Both the position numbers and the translations under genes were made by a program. Positions 39,359-48,852 of a stretch of 64,000 nt of DNA are shown piece by piece. A model generated the notes under the pieces. That model searched no databases. It saw only the letters and a list, made by a program, of their open reading frames with translations, and had not been told where the DNA came from. Where the stretch lies: contig NZ_LJOD01000007.1 of the NCBI RefSeq assembly GCF_001295265.1, forward strand, positions 124,001 through 188,000, written 5' to 3'. How positions within the stretch are numbered: position 1 is the first letter of the stretch; every line of letters starts with the position of its first letter. The stretch is from Chryseobacterium indologenes (GTDB lineage Bacteria; Bacteroidota; Bacteroidia; Flavobacteriales; Weeksellaceae).

Positions 39359-39522
39359 ACCTTAAAAATTGGGAGGCTAAAGTAGTAAATTAAAACACTT
39401 AAAGTTCGGAAAATTTTATTAAAAAAACATTAATTATTAAAATATAAAAAATTGAAAACGACTATTTTGCAAACAAACTATTATGGAGAAAATAATTTTT
39501 TTTAGCTTTCGTTCAATTTATT

Positions 39523-39530
39523 TATCTTTG
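39523..39530 (+). promoter_or_regulatory. -7 box of the acyl-CoA dehydrogenase gene
   Basis: TATCTTTG, a perfect TAnnTTTG, 19 bases before the ATG at 39550. Confidence 0.65.
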
Positions 39531-39549
39531 GGAACTAACTATTATCTAT

Positions 39550-40689
39550 ATGAATACAGAGACTATTGACAACATCAAAATGATAGCTGAAACAGCAAGA
39601 GAATTCGCTGAGAAAAACATCAGACCGAATATTATGGAGTGGGACGAGAGCCAGACGTTTCCAAAAGATCTTTTTCACCAACTGGGAGAAATGGGTTTTA
39701 TGGGAATTGTAGTTCCTGAGCAGTATGGAGGTTCCGGTCTTGGCTATCATGAATATGTTGCGATCCTGGATGAGATCTCTCAGGTAGACCCTTCTATTGG
39801 TCTTTCTGTAGCTGCACACAATTCACTTTGCACCAACCATATATATGAGTTCGGAAATGAAGAGCAGAGAAACAAATGGCTTCCTCAGCTGGCTTCCGGA
39901 AAAGTAATCGGTGCATGGGGACTTACAGAACACAATACAGGTTCAGATTCCGGAGGGATGTCTACCACAGCCGTGAAAGATGGTGATGAATGGATCATCA
40001 ACGGGGCTAAGAACTTTATTACCCACGCTATTTCCGGCGATATTGCCGTAGTAATGACCAGAACCGGTGAAAAAGGCGCGAAAAATAACTCCACAGCTTT
40101 CGTATTAGAAAAAGGAATGCCGGGATTCACTTCCGGAAAAAAGGAAAATAAATTAGGAATGCGTGCCTCTGAAACCGCAGAGCTTATTTTCGATAACGTA
40201 CGCGTACCGGATTCCCACCGTCTTGGAGAAGTAGGTGAAGGATTCAAGCAGGCAATGAAAATTCTTGACGGAGGAAGAATCTCCATCGCTGCTTTAAGCT
40301 TAGGAACAGCAAGAGGAGCATACAAAGCAGCTTTAAAATATGCCAAAGAAAGACACCAGTTCGGAAAATCAATTTCTGAATTCCAGGCGATTAACTTTAT
40401 GCTTGCTGATATGGCAACAGAAATTGATGCTGCAGAACTTCTTATTCAGAGAGCTTCAACTCTTAAAAATGCAAAACAAAAAATGACTAAGGAAGGGGCA
40501 ATGGCTAAGCTATATGCTTCTGAGGCGTGTGTAAGAATTTCCAACAATGCTGTTCAGATCTTCGGGGGTTACGGATATACTAAAGACTTCCCTGCTGAGA
40601 AATTCTACAGAGACTCAAAACTGTGCACCATCGGTGAGGGTACTTCAGAAATTCAGAGATTGGTAATCGGAAGAGATATTACCAAATAA
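39550..40689 (+). CDS. Acyl-CoA dehydrogenase (short/branched-chain type)
   Basis: 379 residues. Recognisable parts are the N-terminal helices, AWGLTEHNTGSDSGGM (FAD loop), NFITHAISGDIAVVM, RMLxxGRISIAA-like ILDGGRISIAALSLG and the C-terminal QIFGGYGYTKDFPAEKFYRDSKLCTIGEGTSEIQ, where the glutamate in GEGTSE is the usual catalytic base site. It removes two hydrogens from acyl-CoA in fatty or branched-chain acid breakdown, passing electrons through FAD to ETF. A perfect terminator follows. Alone on this strand; exact chain length is unknown. Confidence 0.9.
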   Translation: MNTETIDNIKMIAETAREFAEKNIRPNIMEWDESQTFPKDLFHQLGEMGFMGIVVPEQYGGSGLGYHEYVAILDEISQVDPSIGLSVAAHNSLCTNHIYEFGNEEQRNKWLPQLASGKVIGAWGLTEHNTGSDSGGMSTTAVKDGDEWIINGAKNFITHAISGDIAVVMTRTGEKGAKNNSTAFVLEKGMPGFTSGKKENKLGMRASETAELIFDNVRVPDSHRLGEVGEGFKQAMKILDGGRISIAALSLGTARGAYKAALKYAKERHQFGKSISEFQAINFMLADMATEIDAAELLIQRASTLKNAKQKMTKEGAMAKLYASEACVRISNNAVQIFGGYGYTKDFPAEKFYRDSKLCTIGEGTSEIQRLVIGRDITK

Positions 40690-40711
40690 TTAGAAATATT
40701 TCATCAATAAA

Positions 40712-40750
40712 TGAATAGCATACGTATTTTGCGTATGCTATTTTCTTTTT
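40712..40750 (+). terminator. Terminator after the acyl-CoA dehydrogenase gene
   Basis: AATAGCATACG and CGTATGCTATT are perfect 11-bp arms across a 7-base loop, followed by TTCTTTTT. Confidence 0.85.
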
Positions 40751-40855
40751 CAGAGATAATATATTTTCAATTACATTCAATGTATTGCATAATATTTTAA
40801 ACGAATTATCTAAAATTTTCTTAAATAAATTTGTTTTTCGTAATATAAATTTTAT

Positions 40856-40863
40856 TAGCTTTG
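40856..40863 (+). promoter_or_regulatory. -7 box of the reprolysin-type protease gene
   Basis: TAGCTTTG, a perfect TAnnTTTG, with TTTG at 40830-40833 as a -33 box 22 bases upstream. It lies within the overlong frame beginning at 40785 and so supports the ATG at 40893. Confidence 0.65.
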
Positions 40864-40892
40864 ATATTCCACAATCAAAACAAATAATTAAT

Positions 40893-43823
40893 ATGAAAAA
40901 ACAATTCTCCATGATTGGGATGCTTCTTATTACAGGTATCTCATTCGCGCAGACAGACCGTCTATGGACTGAAGGTTCTAAAAAAGTTTCTTCAGAGGTT
41001 TTTGAAAACAAAACCAATATCAGCAACCCTAAGGTTTACAGCCTGGACATCAACGGACTGAAAAACGTACTGGCCAAAGCACCTAAAAGGCTTGCTCCGG
41101 GAGAAAAATCAGAAATCATTATTTCGTTTCCTAATTCTGAAGGAAAAATGGAAAACTTCAAAGTAAGAGAGCATTCCAATTTTGATCCTCAGCTTGCGGC
41201 AAAATATCCGGATATCAAATCTTATGTTGGAGAAGGTTTAAGTGACCCGAACTCTACCGTTTACTTCAGCGTTTCTCCGCTAGGTCTGTCTTCCATGGAA
41301 ATTTACGGCGACAGGTCCGCTGTTTTTATTGAACCCTATACAAAAGATCTTTCTACGTATGTGGTTTACAAAAAGTCTGATAAAAAAGACGATCTAAGCA
41401 AATTTGAATGTACGGTAATTGATGTTGCACAGAAAGGTGTTTCCAATGCAGGTCTTGCTGCAAGACCTAATGCAGATGATGCCAAATTAAGAACATTCAG
41501 ACTTGCACTATCCTGCACAGGAGAATATACCACCTATTTCGGCGGAACCAAAGCTAATGCACTAGCCGCCATGAACACAACCATGACCCGCGTAAACGGC
41601 GTTTTCGAAAAAGACTTCGCTGCAAGAATGGTTCTTATTGCCAATAATGACGCTGTTATTTACACCAACGCTTCTACAGACCCTTACTCTGCAGCTTCAG
41701 GAATGAGTAGCTGGAATTCCCAGCTTCAAAGTACCCTGACCTCGGTAATTGGTGAAGCAAATTATGACATCGGACACCTGTTCGGGGCTTCCGGAGGCGG
41801 CGGGAATGCAGGATGTATCGGCTGTATCTGTACCAACGGATCAAAAGGAAGCGGCTACACTTCTCCGGCAGACGGCATTCCTTCCGGTGATAATTTTGAT
41901 ATTGATTATGTAGCCCATGAAATGGGGCACCAGTTTGGAGGAAATCACACGTTCTCTCATGGAAATGAAGGAACAGGTGTCAATATGGAACCAGGTTCCG
42001 GATCAACCATTATGGGATACGCAGGAATTACAGCACAGGATGTACAGCCACACTCAGATGCATTTTTCCATGCAGTGAGTATTCAGCAGATTACCAATAA
42101 TATTAAAGCTAAAACCTGTCCGGTAAGCACCTCTACAGGAAACTCCATTCCTACAGCAAACGCCGGCCTTGATTATACGATTCCAAAAGGCACACCTTTC
42201 ATGCTGACCGGAACAGGAACAGATGCGAACGGGGACTCACTCACTTACATCTGGGAACAGATGGATAATGCTTCGTCTTCGCAAACCGGGGCCAGCTCTG
42301 CCGCAAGTGCCACAAAAGCTTCAGGACCTACTTTCAGATCATGGGCTCCAACCGTTTCTCCTGTAAGATATTTTCCAAGAATGGCTTCTATCCTTACCGG
42401 AGCAACAACTACTGCAGGATCCGAAATTACAGTAGAGGCCTTATCTAATGTAGCCAGAACACTGAATTTCAGATTTACGGTTCGGGATAACAGAGCCGGA
42501 GGTGCCGGAAACAATTCAGACGATGCGGTAATTACCGTTAACGGAACAGCAGGTCCTTTCAGCATCACCTCACAAAATTCAGCCACAACCTACGCAGGCG
42601 GAAGTTCTCAAACTGTAACATGGAACGTAGCCGGAACTACAGCCAATGGAGTAAACGCAGCTAATGTGGATATTCTTTGGTCTACAGACAACGGTAATAC
42701 ATGGACTACTCTTCTGTCCGGAACACCAAACGACGGATCTCAGGCGGTAACCATTCCGAATTCATCTACAACAACCGGAAGATTGATGGTAAAAGGGTCA
42801 AACCATATTTTCTTTGACGTCAACAATGCCAATATTACTGTAAATGCAGGCTCAGGCGGAACAGACACTGTTGCCCCTACTGCTCCTACCCTTGCAGCTT
42901 CCGGAACAACAGCCACAAGTACCAATCTTTCATGGAGCGGAGCTACTGATAACGTAGCCGTAACAGGATATGATGTGTATATGAACGGTTCTGTGATTGG
43001 AAATACAGCCTCTACAACTTATACTGTAACAGGCTTAAGCCCTGCAACCACTTACAATTTCAGTATAAAAGCTAAAGATGCCGCCGGAAATACATCTCCT
43101 TCCAGCAATACCGTAAGTGTAACAACACTTTCAGGAGGTACGGTAACCTACTGCTCTTCATCAGCCAGCAATACCGCAGATGAAAGAATTGGAAATGTAA
43201 AATTCGGAACTATCAATAATACCTCAACAGGAACTGCAGGCTATGAAAACTTCACATCTGTTTCTACCAATGTTACCAGAGAAAGCTCTTACACCATTTC
43301 TATAACTCCTGTATGGACTTCAACCAAATATAGTGAAGCTTATGCAGTGTATATAGACTATAACGGAGATGGTGATTTTACCGACAGCGGAGAATTAGCA
43401 TGGTCTAAAGCAGGCTCTACCACAACTCCGGTAACGGGAAGCATTACTATTCCTGCAACCGCAGCCATTGGTTCTACAAGAATGAGAGTAATGATGAAAT
43501 ACAGCTCTATTCCAACGTCATCATGTGAAGCCTATACTTATGGACAGGTAGAAGATTATACGCTTAATATTGTTTCTTCAGGAAGAGGAGACCTTTCTGA
43601 TACAAAAAATCTGATCACCGATATTAAACTGTATCCAAATCCTGTAAAAGATATCATGCATATTTCAAATACTTCTTCCGAGGATTACAAAATATTTGAT
43701 ATGGGTGGAAAACTCATCAATTCAGGAAAGCTGGACAGAGGAAGCGTGAATGTAAGCAGTCTTATCAAAGGAGCTTATATGATCCAGATTGGAGAAATCT
43801 CTAAAAGATTCATCAAGAATTAA
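40893..43823 (+). CDS. T9SS-secreted reprolysin-like zinc metalloprotease with FN3 and GEVED domains
   Basis: 976 residues from ATG 40893 (signal MKKQFSMIGMLLITGISFAQ). A prodomain (about 20-190) precedes the metzincin catalytic domain with HEMGHQFGGNH (H342, H346, H352, E343) and the Met-turn STIMGYAG. Then PKD-like and other beta modules, an FN3 domain, a GEVED domain (YCSSSASN to EDYTLN) and a T9SS sorting end (IKLYPNPVKDIMHI). It is probably secreted to break down proteins outside the cell. The frame extends to 40785 but the promoter lies inside that extension. Confidence 0.9.
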   Translation: MKKQFSMIGMLLITGISFAQTDRLWTEGSKKVSSEVFENKTNISNPKVYSLDINGLKNVLAKAPKRLAPGEKSEIIISFPNSEGKMENFKVREHSNFDPQLAAKYPDIKSYVGEGLSDPNSTVYFSVSPLGLSSMEIYGDRSAVFIEPYTKDLSTYVVYKKSDKKDDLSKFECTVIDVAQKGVSNAGLAARPNADDAKLRTFRLALSCTGEYTTYFGGTKANALAAMNTTMTRVNGVFEKDFAARMVLIANNDAVIYTNASTDPYSAASGMSSWNSQLQSTLTSVIGEANYDIGHLFGASGGGGNAGCIGCICTNGSKGSGYTSPADGIPSGDNFDIDYVAHEMGHQFGGNHTFSHGNEGTGVNMEPGSGSTIMGYAGITAQDVQPHSDAFFHAVSIQQITNNIKAKTCPVSTSTGNSIPTANAGLDYTIPKGTPFMLTGTGTDANGDSLTYIWEQMDNASSSQTGASSAASATKASGPTFRSWAPTVSPVRYFPRMASILTGATTTAGSEITVEALSNVARTLNFRFTVRDNRAGGAGNNSDDAVITVNGTAGPFSITSQNSATTYAGGSSQTVTWNVAGTTANGVNAANVDILWSTDNGNTWTTLLSGTPNDGSQAVTIPNSSTTTGRLMVKGSNHIFFDVNNANITVNAGSGGTDTVAPTAPTLAASGTTATSTNLSWSGATDNVAVTGYDVYMNGSVIGNTASTTYTVTGLSPATTYNFSIKAKDAAGNTSPSSNTVSVTTLSGGTVTYCSSSASNTADERIGNVKFGTINNTSTGTAGYENFTSVSTNVTRESSYTISITPVWTSTKYSEAYAVYIDYNGDGDFTDSGELAWSKAGSTTTPVTGSITIPATAAIGSTRMRVMMKYSSIPTSSCEAYTYGQVEDYTLNIVSSGRGDLSDTKNLITDIKLYPNPVKDIMHISNTSSEDYKIFDMGGKLINSGKLDRGSVNVSSLIKGAYMIQIGEISKRFIKN

Positions 43824-43849
43824 TAACCATTTTTTATACTACGATGTGA

Positions 43850-43879
43850 AAGGCCGTTCAATTATTGAGCGGTCTTTTT
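43850..43879 (+). terminator. Terminator after the metalloprotease gene
   Basis: GGCCGTTCAAT and ATTGAGCGGTC pair with one G-T, followed by TTTTTA, 27 bases after the stop. Confidence 0.8.
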
Positions 43880-44212
43880 ATTGTACAATCAATGTATTCA
43901 AATAATATATATTAAAAGCTATATTATTAACACAATTAATACATCAATCGTAATTTATATGAATAAAATTCACAATAATGTATTTTTTTGATTTAAATTT
44001 ACAACTCAAATGCCTATTCATTGTACTGTTTACCCAAAGGTATTTAAGGGAATACTGAAGCTGATCTCTATGGTTACTGTTTCCTGAAAATTAACTGCGG
44101 TCATCTGAAGTACACTTTAAACGGTTAAAAATATCATAAAACCTGCCGGTTCTGTAGACATTCTTCTCTCTTAAATACTTAATTAAATCATTACATAATT
44201 TAAATTATTTAT
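43880..44212. other. 333-bp AT-rich gap before the TNT lipoprotein gene
   Basis: No coding frame, perfect -7 box or repeat was recognised. Most of it is AT-rich. The stretch 44000-44110 is more balanced but has no start-to-stop frame of note, and nothing in it could be assigned. Confidence 0.5.
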
Positions 44213-44917
44213 ATGAAACATTTATTTAAGTACATTTTATTTTTCTCAATGGCCTTTTTCTCAATGGCCTGCAGCTCAGACAGAGAAGATGAAAACACAG
44301 GAAACGTTACGCATGTATTCTATAAAAATGCGGATGAACTTGCAGCCACGTATGATCCGGTCGGAGCAGTAGGATCCGAAGCCAGAAATTACGTTTTTGA
44401 TCTTTACAAGCAGGGCAGATGGACTGAAATGGAATACTTTTTCACGGGTAATAACCTGAATGGAGGATGGCCTCCGGCCAATGGAGGTTATAATATTGTA
44501 GATGATGTTCCTATCCTGGCTGGACAAAAATTTGACCGGTACAGCGGAGCCATCGGAAACTATGACGGAACCGGAATCCCCACTCTGGGAGGAAGTTTCA
44601 CAAGTCCGATCATTAACGGATATACCTACACCTTCACCCAAAGAGCCCTGAACCAGCCGGAAAACAAATATGATTTTTATTATGAAATAGATGTTCTGAA
44701 TTCATTACCTTTCCAGTCTCAGACGGCAGATATTATTCCGTGGTTTAATCAGGCTGGAAATGGCAGACAGACCATGTGGAAAATCCCGATTGATCCTGCT
44801 ACGGGCTACCAGAAGACATGGAATAAACTGGCAGCAGAAGGATATGTAAAAATTACCATCAAGAAAAGTCCAAGCGGAAAATATAACAATCTGGCAGGTA
44901 CGGTTATTCAGCAATAA
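44213..44917 (+). CDS. Surface lipoprotein with TNT-type NAD glycohydrolase domain (candidate toxin)
   Basis: 234 residues. Signal peptide with lipobox SMAC (C20) followed by SSDREDEN, an acidic stretch as in Bacteroidota surface-export signals. Residues about 80-215 match the TNT domain (tuberculosis necrotizing toxin): WPPANGGYNIVDDVP (86-100), LAGQKFDRYSGAIG with DRY 108-110, GGSFTSP (126-132), a TQRAL with R144, and PWFNQAGNGRQ with Q180. TNT enzymes hydrolyse NAD(P). Here it would be lipid-anchored, not fused to a secretion scaffold. The downstream gene may be its immunity partner. Confidence 0.72.
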   Translation: MKHLFKYILFFSMAFFSMACSSDREDENTGNVTHVFYKNADELAATYDPVGAVGSEARNYVFDLYKQGRWTEMEYFFTGNNLNGGWPPANGGYNIVDDVPILAGQKFDRYSGAIGNYDGTGIPTLGGSFTSPIINGYTYTFTQRALNQPENKYDFYYEIDVLNSLPFQSQTADIIPWFNQAGNGRQTMWKIPIDPATGYQKTWNKLAAEGYVKITIKKSPSGKYNNLAGTVIQQ

Positions 44918-44928
44918 AAAACATTTAA

Positions 44929-45351
44929 ATGTATTCAATATCAACAAAAATAAGCATCAGCAAAAAAGCCCTCATTGAAAAGAGCACTTTCACCAATGAT
45001 GAAACCAGCCCTTCGGTTATGGCAAAATTCATCTGCTGTGACTGCAGTCATGAAAACACAGTTGAAATCATTCCCTATCAATCCGGATTTCCTGTTTTCC
45101 AGCTGTATCATGAAGATAAAATACTATCTAAAAACGCATTGCTGCAAAATGGAATGGCTGCTGCAACCCCGCAAGAGATGCTTCATTTCGGAGAACTGAC
45201 CGTAGGAAATTTACCCACTTTATATTTCGGAACCAGCTGTAAAACCTGTCCTGCAAAGTATATCGGCATATTTAGCTATGGAGAAAAACAGCCCGGACTA
45301 ACTGTATTACAGATTTCAGGCATATGGAAATATGAGGAAATAAGGCATTGA
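44929..45351 (+). CDS. Cys-rich hypothetical, possible immunity partner of the TNT protein
   Basis: 140 residues, cytoplasmic, no signal. It has two Cys pairs, FICCDCSHEN (C46-C49 area) and GTSCKTCPAKYI, a zinc-ribbon-like arrangement, and a long central region with few features. It begins 11 bases after the TNT gene and ends in a terminator, so the two are one transcript. Toxin genes are usually followed by an immunity gene and this is the only candidate. No homology to the known mycobacterial TNT immunity factor is visible. Function is inferred. Confidence 0.5.
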   Translation: MYSISTKISISKKALIEKSTFTNDETSPSVMAKFICCDCSHENTVEIIPYQSGFPVFQLYHEDKILSKNALLQNGMAAATPQEMLHFGELTVGNLPTLYFGTSCKTCPAKYIGIFSYGEKQPGLTVLQISGIWKYEEIRH

Positions 45352-45382
45352 TATTGAATGCTATTGACAAACAATCAAAAAT

Positions 45383-45413
45383 AAAATCCACCGTTCTATG
45401 CTGTGGATTTTTT
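45383..45413 (+). terminator. Terminator of the TNT operon
   Basis: AAAATCCAC and GTGGATTTT pair across an 11-base loop, followed by TTTA. Confidence 0.8.
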
Positions 45414-45611
45414 ATTGCTGGCAGATGAGCAGATTGAACAGGTTTTATTGATATTAAAACAACTGTCTATTTGTAAGAAAGTTATAGGCCCCTGAATTCT
45501 TCACAAACTATTTTTAAGACTTAAGCTCTCATCAAATTATTAAAACACAGCTCACTGCTTATTGACGGCACGATTATCACAGTAGAATTTCCCCATTTAC
45601 AAATCGTTTTC

Positions 45612-45619
45612 TATCTTTG
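45612..45619 (+). promoter_or_regulatory. -7 box of the MazG-like gene
   Basis: TATCTTTG, a perfect TAnnTTTG, 17 bases before the ATG at 45637. Confidence 0.65.
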
Positions 45620-45636
45620 CGTAAATAAAAAATTTC

Positions 45637-46104
45637 ATGGATAAAATTGACAGCCTGAACCAAGTAGCAGAATTCCATACTACTTTCAAAGCCCCTATTT
45701 TAGATACTCCGCAAATTCCTTCACCTGAAAGATGCAATCTTAGAGTAGAACTTTTACAGGAAGAACTTAATGAGCTGAAGCAGGCTATTGCCGATAATAA
45801 TATTGTAGAAATTGCTGATGCTCTGTGTGATCTTCAGTATGTTTTAAGCGGTGCGGTACTTGAATTCGGACTTGGCAGTAAATTTGTAGAGCTATTCAAC
45901 GAAGTTCAGCGTTCCAATATGTCGAAGGCTTGTGATAATGAAGAACAGGCACAGGAAACCGTTGAGTTTTATAAAGCAAAGGAAGTAGAGTCTTTTTATG
46001 AAAAGTCTGGAGAAAAGTTCAATGTTTACAGAAAGGCGGATCATAAAGTATTAAAAAACAAATACTACTCCCCTGCAGATCTGAAAACAATTATCGAAAA
46101 ATAA
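45637..46104 (+). CDS. MazG-fold nucleoside triphosphate pyrophosphohydrolase family protein
   Basis: 155 residues of the all-alpha pyrophosphohydrolase type. ELLQEELNELKQAI followed by EIADALCDLQYVLSG gives the EExxE plus ExxD metal-binding pattern. It probably hydrolyses non-canonical or phosphoribosyl nucleotides, a housekeeping role. It is the first gene of a run with the thioredoxin-like and DUF4230 genes; the next gene starts two bases after its stop. Confidence 0.8.
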   Translation: MDKIDSLNQVAEFHTTFKAPILDTPQIPSPERCNLRVELLQEELNELKQAIADNNIVEIADALCDLQYVLSGAVLEFGLGSKFVELFNEVQRSNMSKACDNEEQAQETVEFYKAKEVESFYEKSGEKFNVYRKADHKVLKNKYYSPADLKTIIEK

Positions 46105-46105
46105 T

Positions 46106-46672
46106 ATGAAGAAATTTATTACAAAGATTGTTGCCGTTTCAAGTATCGCCCTGGCAGCCCAGCAGTTCAGCGCTCAAAAAGTGGTGGTAAACCGTGAAGT
46201 AGAGACTCAGAATGACGGTAAAATGCTTTTGGGAAATCAGCTGAAAGATCAGTTTTTAAAAGCTCCGTATGCAGACTGGTATGTAAAGGAACATGATGAA
46301 TATGCTCTTGACCAGAAAGCGATCAGCGAGCTGAAAAAGGCAAAATTAAACACTTATTCCCTTGTTGTTTTCATGGGAACATGGTGTGAAGACAGCCACA
46401 GAGATTTTCCAAGACTGATGAGAATTCTGGAAGAGCTGAAATACCCGGACAATAAAATGACCATTATTGCCGTAAACAGGAAAAAGGAGTCTCCCGACGG
46501 GGAAGAAGTCCGTTATAACATTCAGAAGGTTCCTACCATTATTGTAGAAAAATACGGAAAAGAAATCGGAAGAATTATTGAAATGCCTACAACCGGTTAT
46601 ATTGAAAGAGATCTGGTTGAAATCCTGAAAAAAGATGACGGTTCTGTAATTAAAGAAATTTTTGGCAAATAA
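46106..46672 (+). CDS. Exported thioredoxin-family protein with a CxxS site
   Basis: 188 residues: signal peptide (to about residue 24), then a thioredoxin fold with VVFMGTWCEDSHRDFPRLM, where the second cysteine of CxxC is serine (C94, S97). The cis-proline strand VPTIIVEKYG follows. A one-cysteine site suggests an isomerase- or chaperone-like role rather than a simple oxidant or reductant, in the periplasm. Start two bases after the MazG-like stop. The substrate is unknown. Confidence 0.82.
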   Translation: MKKFITKIVAVSSIALAAQQFSAQKVVVNREVETQNDGKMLLGNQLKDQFLKAPYADWYVKEHDEYALDQKAISELKKAKLNTYSLVVFMGTWCEDSHRDFPRLMRILEELKYPDNKMTIIAVNRKKESPDGEEVRYNIQKVPTIIVEKYGKEIGRIIEMPTTGYIERDLVEILKKDDGSVIKEIFGK

Positions 46673-46673
46673 G

Positions 46674-47279
46674 TTGAGAAATTATAAGGTAATCATATCG
46701 TTTGCAGCAGGAGTTCTTGCTATGCTGATTCTGTTCTTCGGTCTTAAATCATGTCTGAATCTCGGTGGAAAAACGGAACAGTCAGATTATTATATCCTGA
46801 CTAATCAGATCTCCAAGATGAATAAAATGGTAGTGATGGAACAGAACACTTCCAGTATGCAGAAAACCAAAATGGGTTATGAAGTGTTTGGGAAGGAAGT
46901 TTCAAGCAACAGCATCATTACGTATACAAAAACCAATGCTCAGGTTTCCTATGATCTGAACAAAATGAAGATAGAAGTGGATTCTATCAACAAAAAGCTG
47001 ATCATTACCGAACTTCCTGATGCCGATATAAGAATTACCCCAAACGTTGAAATTCAGTCTCTGGATGATTCTTTCTTCAACAGAATTTCTGAAAAAGATA
47101 TTAAGAACGTAACCCAGAAAGCCAAGGAAACTGCTATAAAATCTATTGATCAGAACCAGCTGCGAACTGAAGGACGTAAACAATTAATGGAAAATCTGAA
47201 TAATATTTTCGTTTTGGCAAAAGCTTTGAATTATACTATAGAAGATAAAACCGGCAAACTCGGTATTTTAGGACTCTAA
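46674..47279 (+). CDS. DUF4230 family protein
   Basis: About 201 residues. The start is a TTG at 46674, two bases after the previous stop (the frame also runs to a TTG at 46662); a membrane anchor follows (VIISFAAGVLAMLILFFGLKS). Then the DUF4230 body with TYTKTNAQVSYDLNKMKIEVD and DADIRITPNVEIQSLDDSFFNRI. The family has no known function and is usually membrane-anchored with an extracytoplasmic domain. It follows the thioredoxin-like gene directly in the operon. Confidence 0.75.
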   Translation: MRNYKVIISFAAGVLAMLILFFGLKSCLNLGGKTEQSDYYILTNQISKMNKMVVMEQNTSSMQKTKMGYEVFGKEVSSNSIITYTKTNAQVSYDLNKMKIEVDSINKKLIITELPDADIRITPNVEIQSLDDSFFNRISEKDIKNVTQKAKETAIKSIDQNQLRTEGRKQLMENLNNIFVLAKALNYTIEDKTGKLGILGL

Positions 47280-47292
47280 AAATATAGAAGCT

Positions 47293-47478
47293 ATGAATTC
47301 AGAAGGTAATCACAAAAAGAAAGAATCTGCAAATTCAGCAGAAACGAAAAAGCAGAATCAGGATTTTCAGAATATTCCTGCATCATCAGAAAAGACGAAT
47401 CCGCCAGATATAAATAAGGAAGATGTTCAGAAGTCTTCCAAAAATAAATCGGGAAAAACGGATAACACGGAAAAATAA
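47293..47478 (+). CDS. Small hydrophilic hypothetical protein
   Basis: 61 residues, rich in Lys, Asn, Ser, Glu (MNSEGNHKKKESANSAETKK), with no hydrophobic stretch; probably disordered. It is 13 bases after the DUF4230 stop and directly before a terminator, which favours a real last gene of the operon, though codon bias alone cannot prove it. Confidence 0.45.
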   Translation: MNSEGNHKKKESANSAETKKQNQDFQNIPASSEKTNPPDINKEDVQKSSKNKSGKTDNTEK

Positions 47479-47520
47479 AAATTAAAGGTTCTGTCTCAAT
47501 GGCAGAGCCTTTTTAATTTT
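47478..47520 (+). terminator. Terminator after the MazG-DUF4230 run
   Basis: AAAATTAAAGG and CCTTTTTAATTTT flank an inner stem CTG/CAG; the hairpin is long and ends in Ts. Confidence 0.7.
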
Positions 47521-47667
47521 ATAGCCAATCATCTTATTTTTATCTTCAGGGATACAGCAGACCCTACAGATCTTTATACCTGTAAAATCTATGGAAAAAC
47601 TCCTATGTTTCATATGTCCGCGAATTCACTGATAAAATTCTGACATTTATGCCTAAAAGAAAATCAA

Positions 47668-47692
47668 AAGGTTCCGCCTGAGCAGAACCTTT
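47668..47692 (-). terminator. Terminator of the leucine operon
   Basis: On the minus strand AAAGGTTCTGC pairs with GCGGAACCTTT across a CTCA-type loop and ends in Ts, 36 bp after the leuB stop at 47728. Confidence 0.75.
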
Positions 47693-47727
47693 CTTTCTAA
47701 TCTATTATTAAATATGGACTGTGGTGT

Positions 47728-48852
47728 CTATACAATTGTTGATTTTCCGATTTTGATGTTTTCAAAATTATAATAGGATTTTTCAGAATACCGGATATAA
47801 TCAGCAATAAAACGTCCCACTTCCTGTGTGGAATAATGCTGTTCGGCATTGAGATCTACTGTAACATATTTGTTTTCTATGGCATGTTCTACAGCCCTTT
47901 TTAACTTGTCAGCTGCATCGTGAAGTTCAAGATGATCAAGCATCATGGCTGTACTCAGAATAGAAGCTACAGGGTTGGCAATACCTTTGCCTTTTGCCTG
48001 GGGATAGGAACCGTGTATAGGCTCAAAAAGCGCATTCTCTTCACCAATGGAGGCAGACGGAAGAAGCCCGATGGACCCGCCGATTACACTTGCCTCATCT
48101 GAAATAATATCTCCAAACATATTCTCTGTAAGGATCACATCAAACTGTCCGGGATTAAGGATCATCTGCATGGCCGCATTGTCTACAAACAGATAATCCA
48201 GCTTAACATCCGGATACTGAGAAGTAGTTTCCTGGCAAATCTTTCTCCAGAGTCTTGAGGTATCCAGAACGTTGGCCTTGTCAATAAGCGTAAGTTTTTT
48301 ATTCCTCTTTTCCGCTTCTTTAAAAGCCATATGAACAATCGGAATAATATCTTCACGGCTATACCTGCAGACATCATAGGCATAAGCACCTTCCGGATCG
48401 GTAAATTTTTCTCCGAAATAGATTCCGCTCACCAGCTCTCTGAAAATCTGAATATCTGTCCCCTCAATAATTTCTCTTTTCAAAGGACTTTTTTCAATCA
48501 AGGAGGAATATGTTTTCAGGGGTCTTATATTGGCAAAAAGACCTAATTCCTTACGGAGCTTCAGCAGCCCCTGCTCCGGTCTCACCTTCGCATCAGGATC
48601 ATTATCAAAAACCGGATCCCCTATGGCTCCGAATAATACAGCGTCCGAATTTTTACAAATCTGCAAAGTTTCTTCCGGTAAAGGATCTCCCGTTTTAAAA
48701 ATAGCTTCTGCCCCAATCAGTCCGTATTCTGCGTGGAATTCACATTGGAAAACTTCACTTATGGCATCCAGTACTTTGATGCTTTCCCCAATCACTTCAG
48801 GGCCGATTCCGTCACCGGGAAGCACCGCTATTTTAAACTGTCTTTTGCTCAT
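47728..48852 (-). CDS. leuB: 3-isopropylmalate dehydrogenase (LeuB)
   Basis: 374 residues: [12 protein letters not shown] near the start, [24 protein letters not shown] and [28 protein letters not shown]. It oxidises and decarboxylates 3-isopropylmalate to 2-oxoisocaproate, using NAD, in leucine synthesis. Last gene of the operon leuA-leuC-leuD-leuB. Its start overlaps the leuD stop by 20 bases, so translation is coupled. A tail of about 20 residues after [10 protein letters not shown] is longer than many LeuB. Confidence 0.95.
   Translation of the reverse strand: MSKRQFKIAVLPGDGIGPEVIGESIKVLDAISEVFQCEFHAEYGLIGAEAIFKTGDPLPEETLQICKNSDAVLFGAIGDPVFDNDPDAKVRPEQGLLKLRKELGLFANIRPLKTYSSLIEKSPLKREIIEGTDIQIFRELVSGIYFGEKFTDPEGAYAYDVCRYSREDIIPIVHMAFKEAEKRNKKLTLIDKANVLDTSRLWRKICQETTSQYPDVKLDYLFVDNAAMQMILNPGQFDVILTENMFGDIISDEASVIGGSIGLLPSASIGEENALFEPIHGSYPQAKGKGIANPVASILSTAMMLDHLELHDAADKLKRAVEHAIENKYVTVDLNAEQHYSTQEVGRFIADYIRYSEKSYYNFENIKIGKSTIV

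Noticed and set aside
40785..40892. N-terminal extension of the metalloprotease frame
   Set aside because: A perfect -7 box lies inside it and the real signal peptide begins at 40893.
44213..45351. Reading the TNT gene as part of a larger Rhs/polymorphic toxin
   Set aside because: The gene has its own lipoprotein signal and no repeat or delivery domain, and no secretion-system gene lies nearby.
46664..46679. TGGCAAATAAGTTGAG resembles a sigma-54 box
   Set aside because: It lies across the end of one gene and the start of the next in a tight operon, with poor -12 match; chance is likelier.
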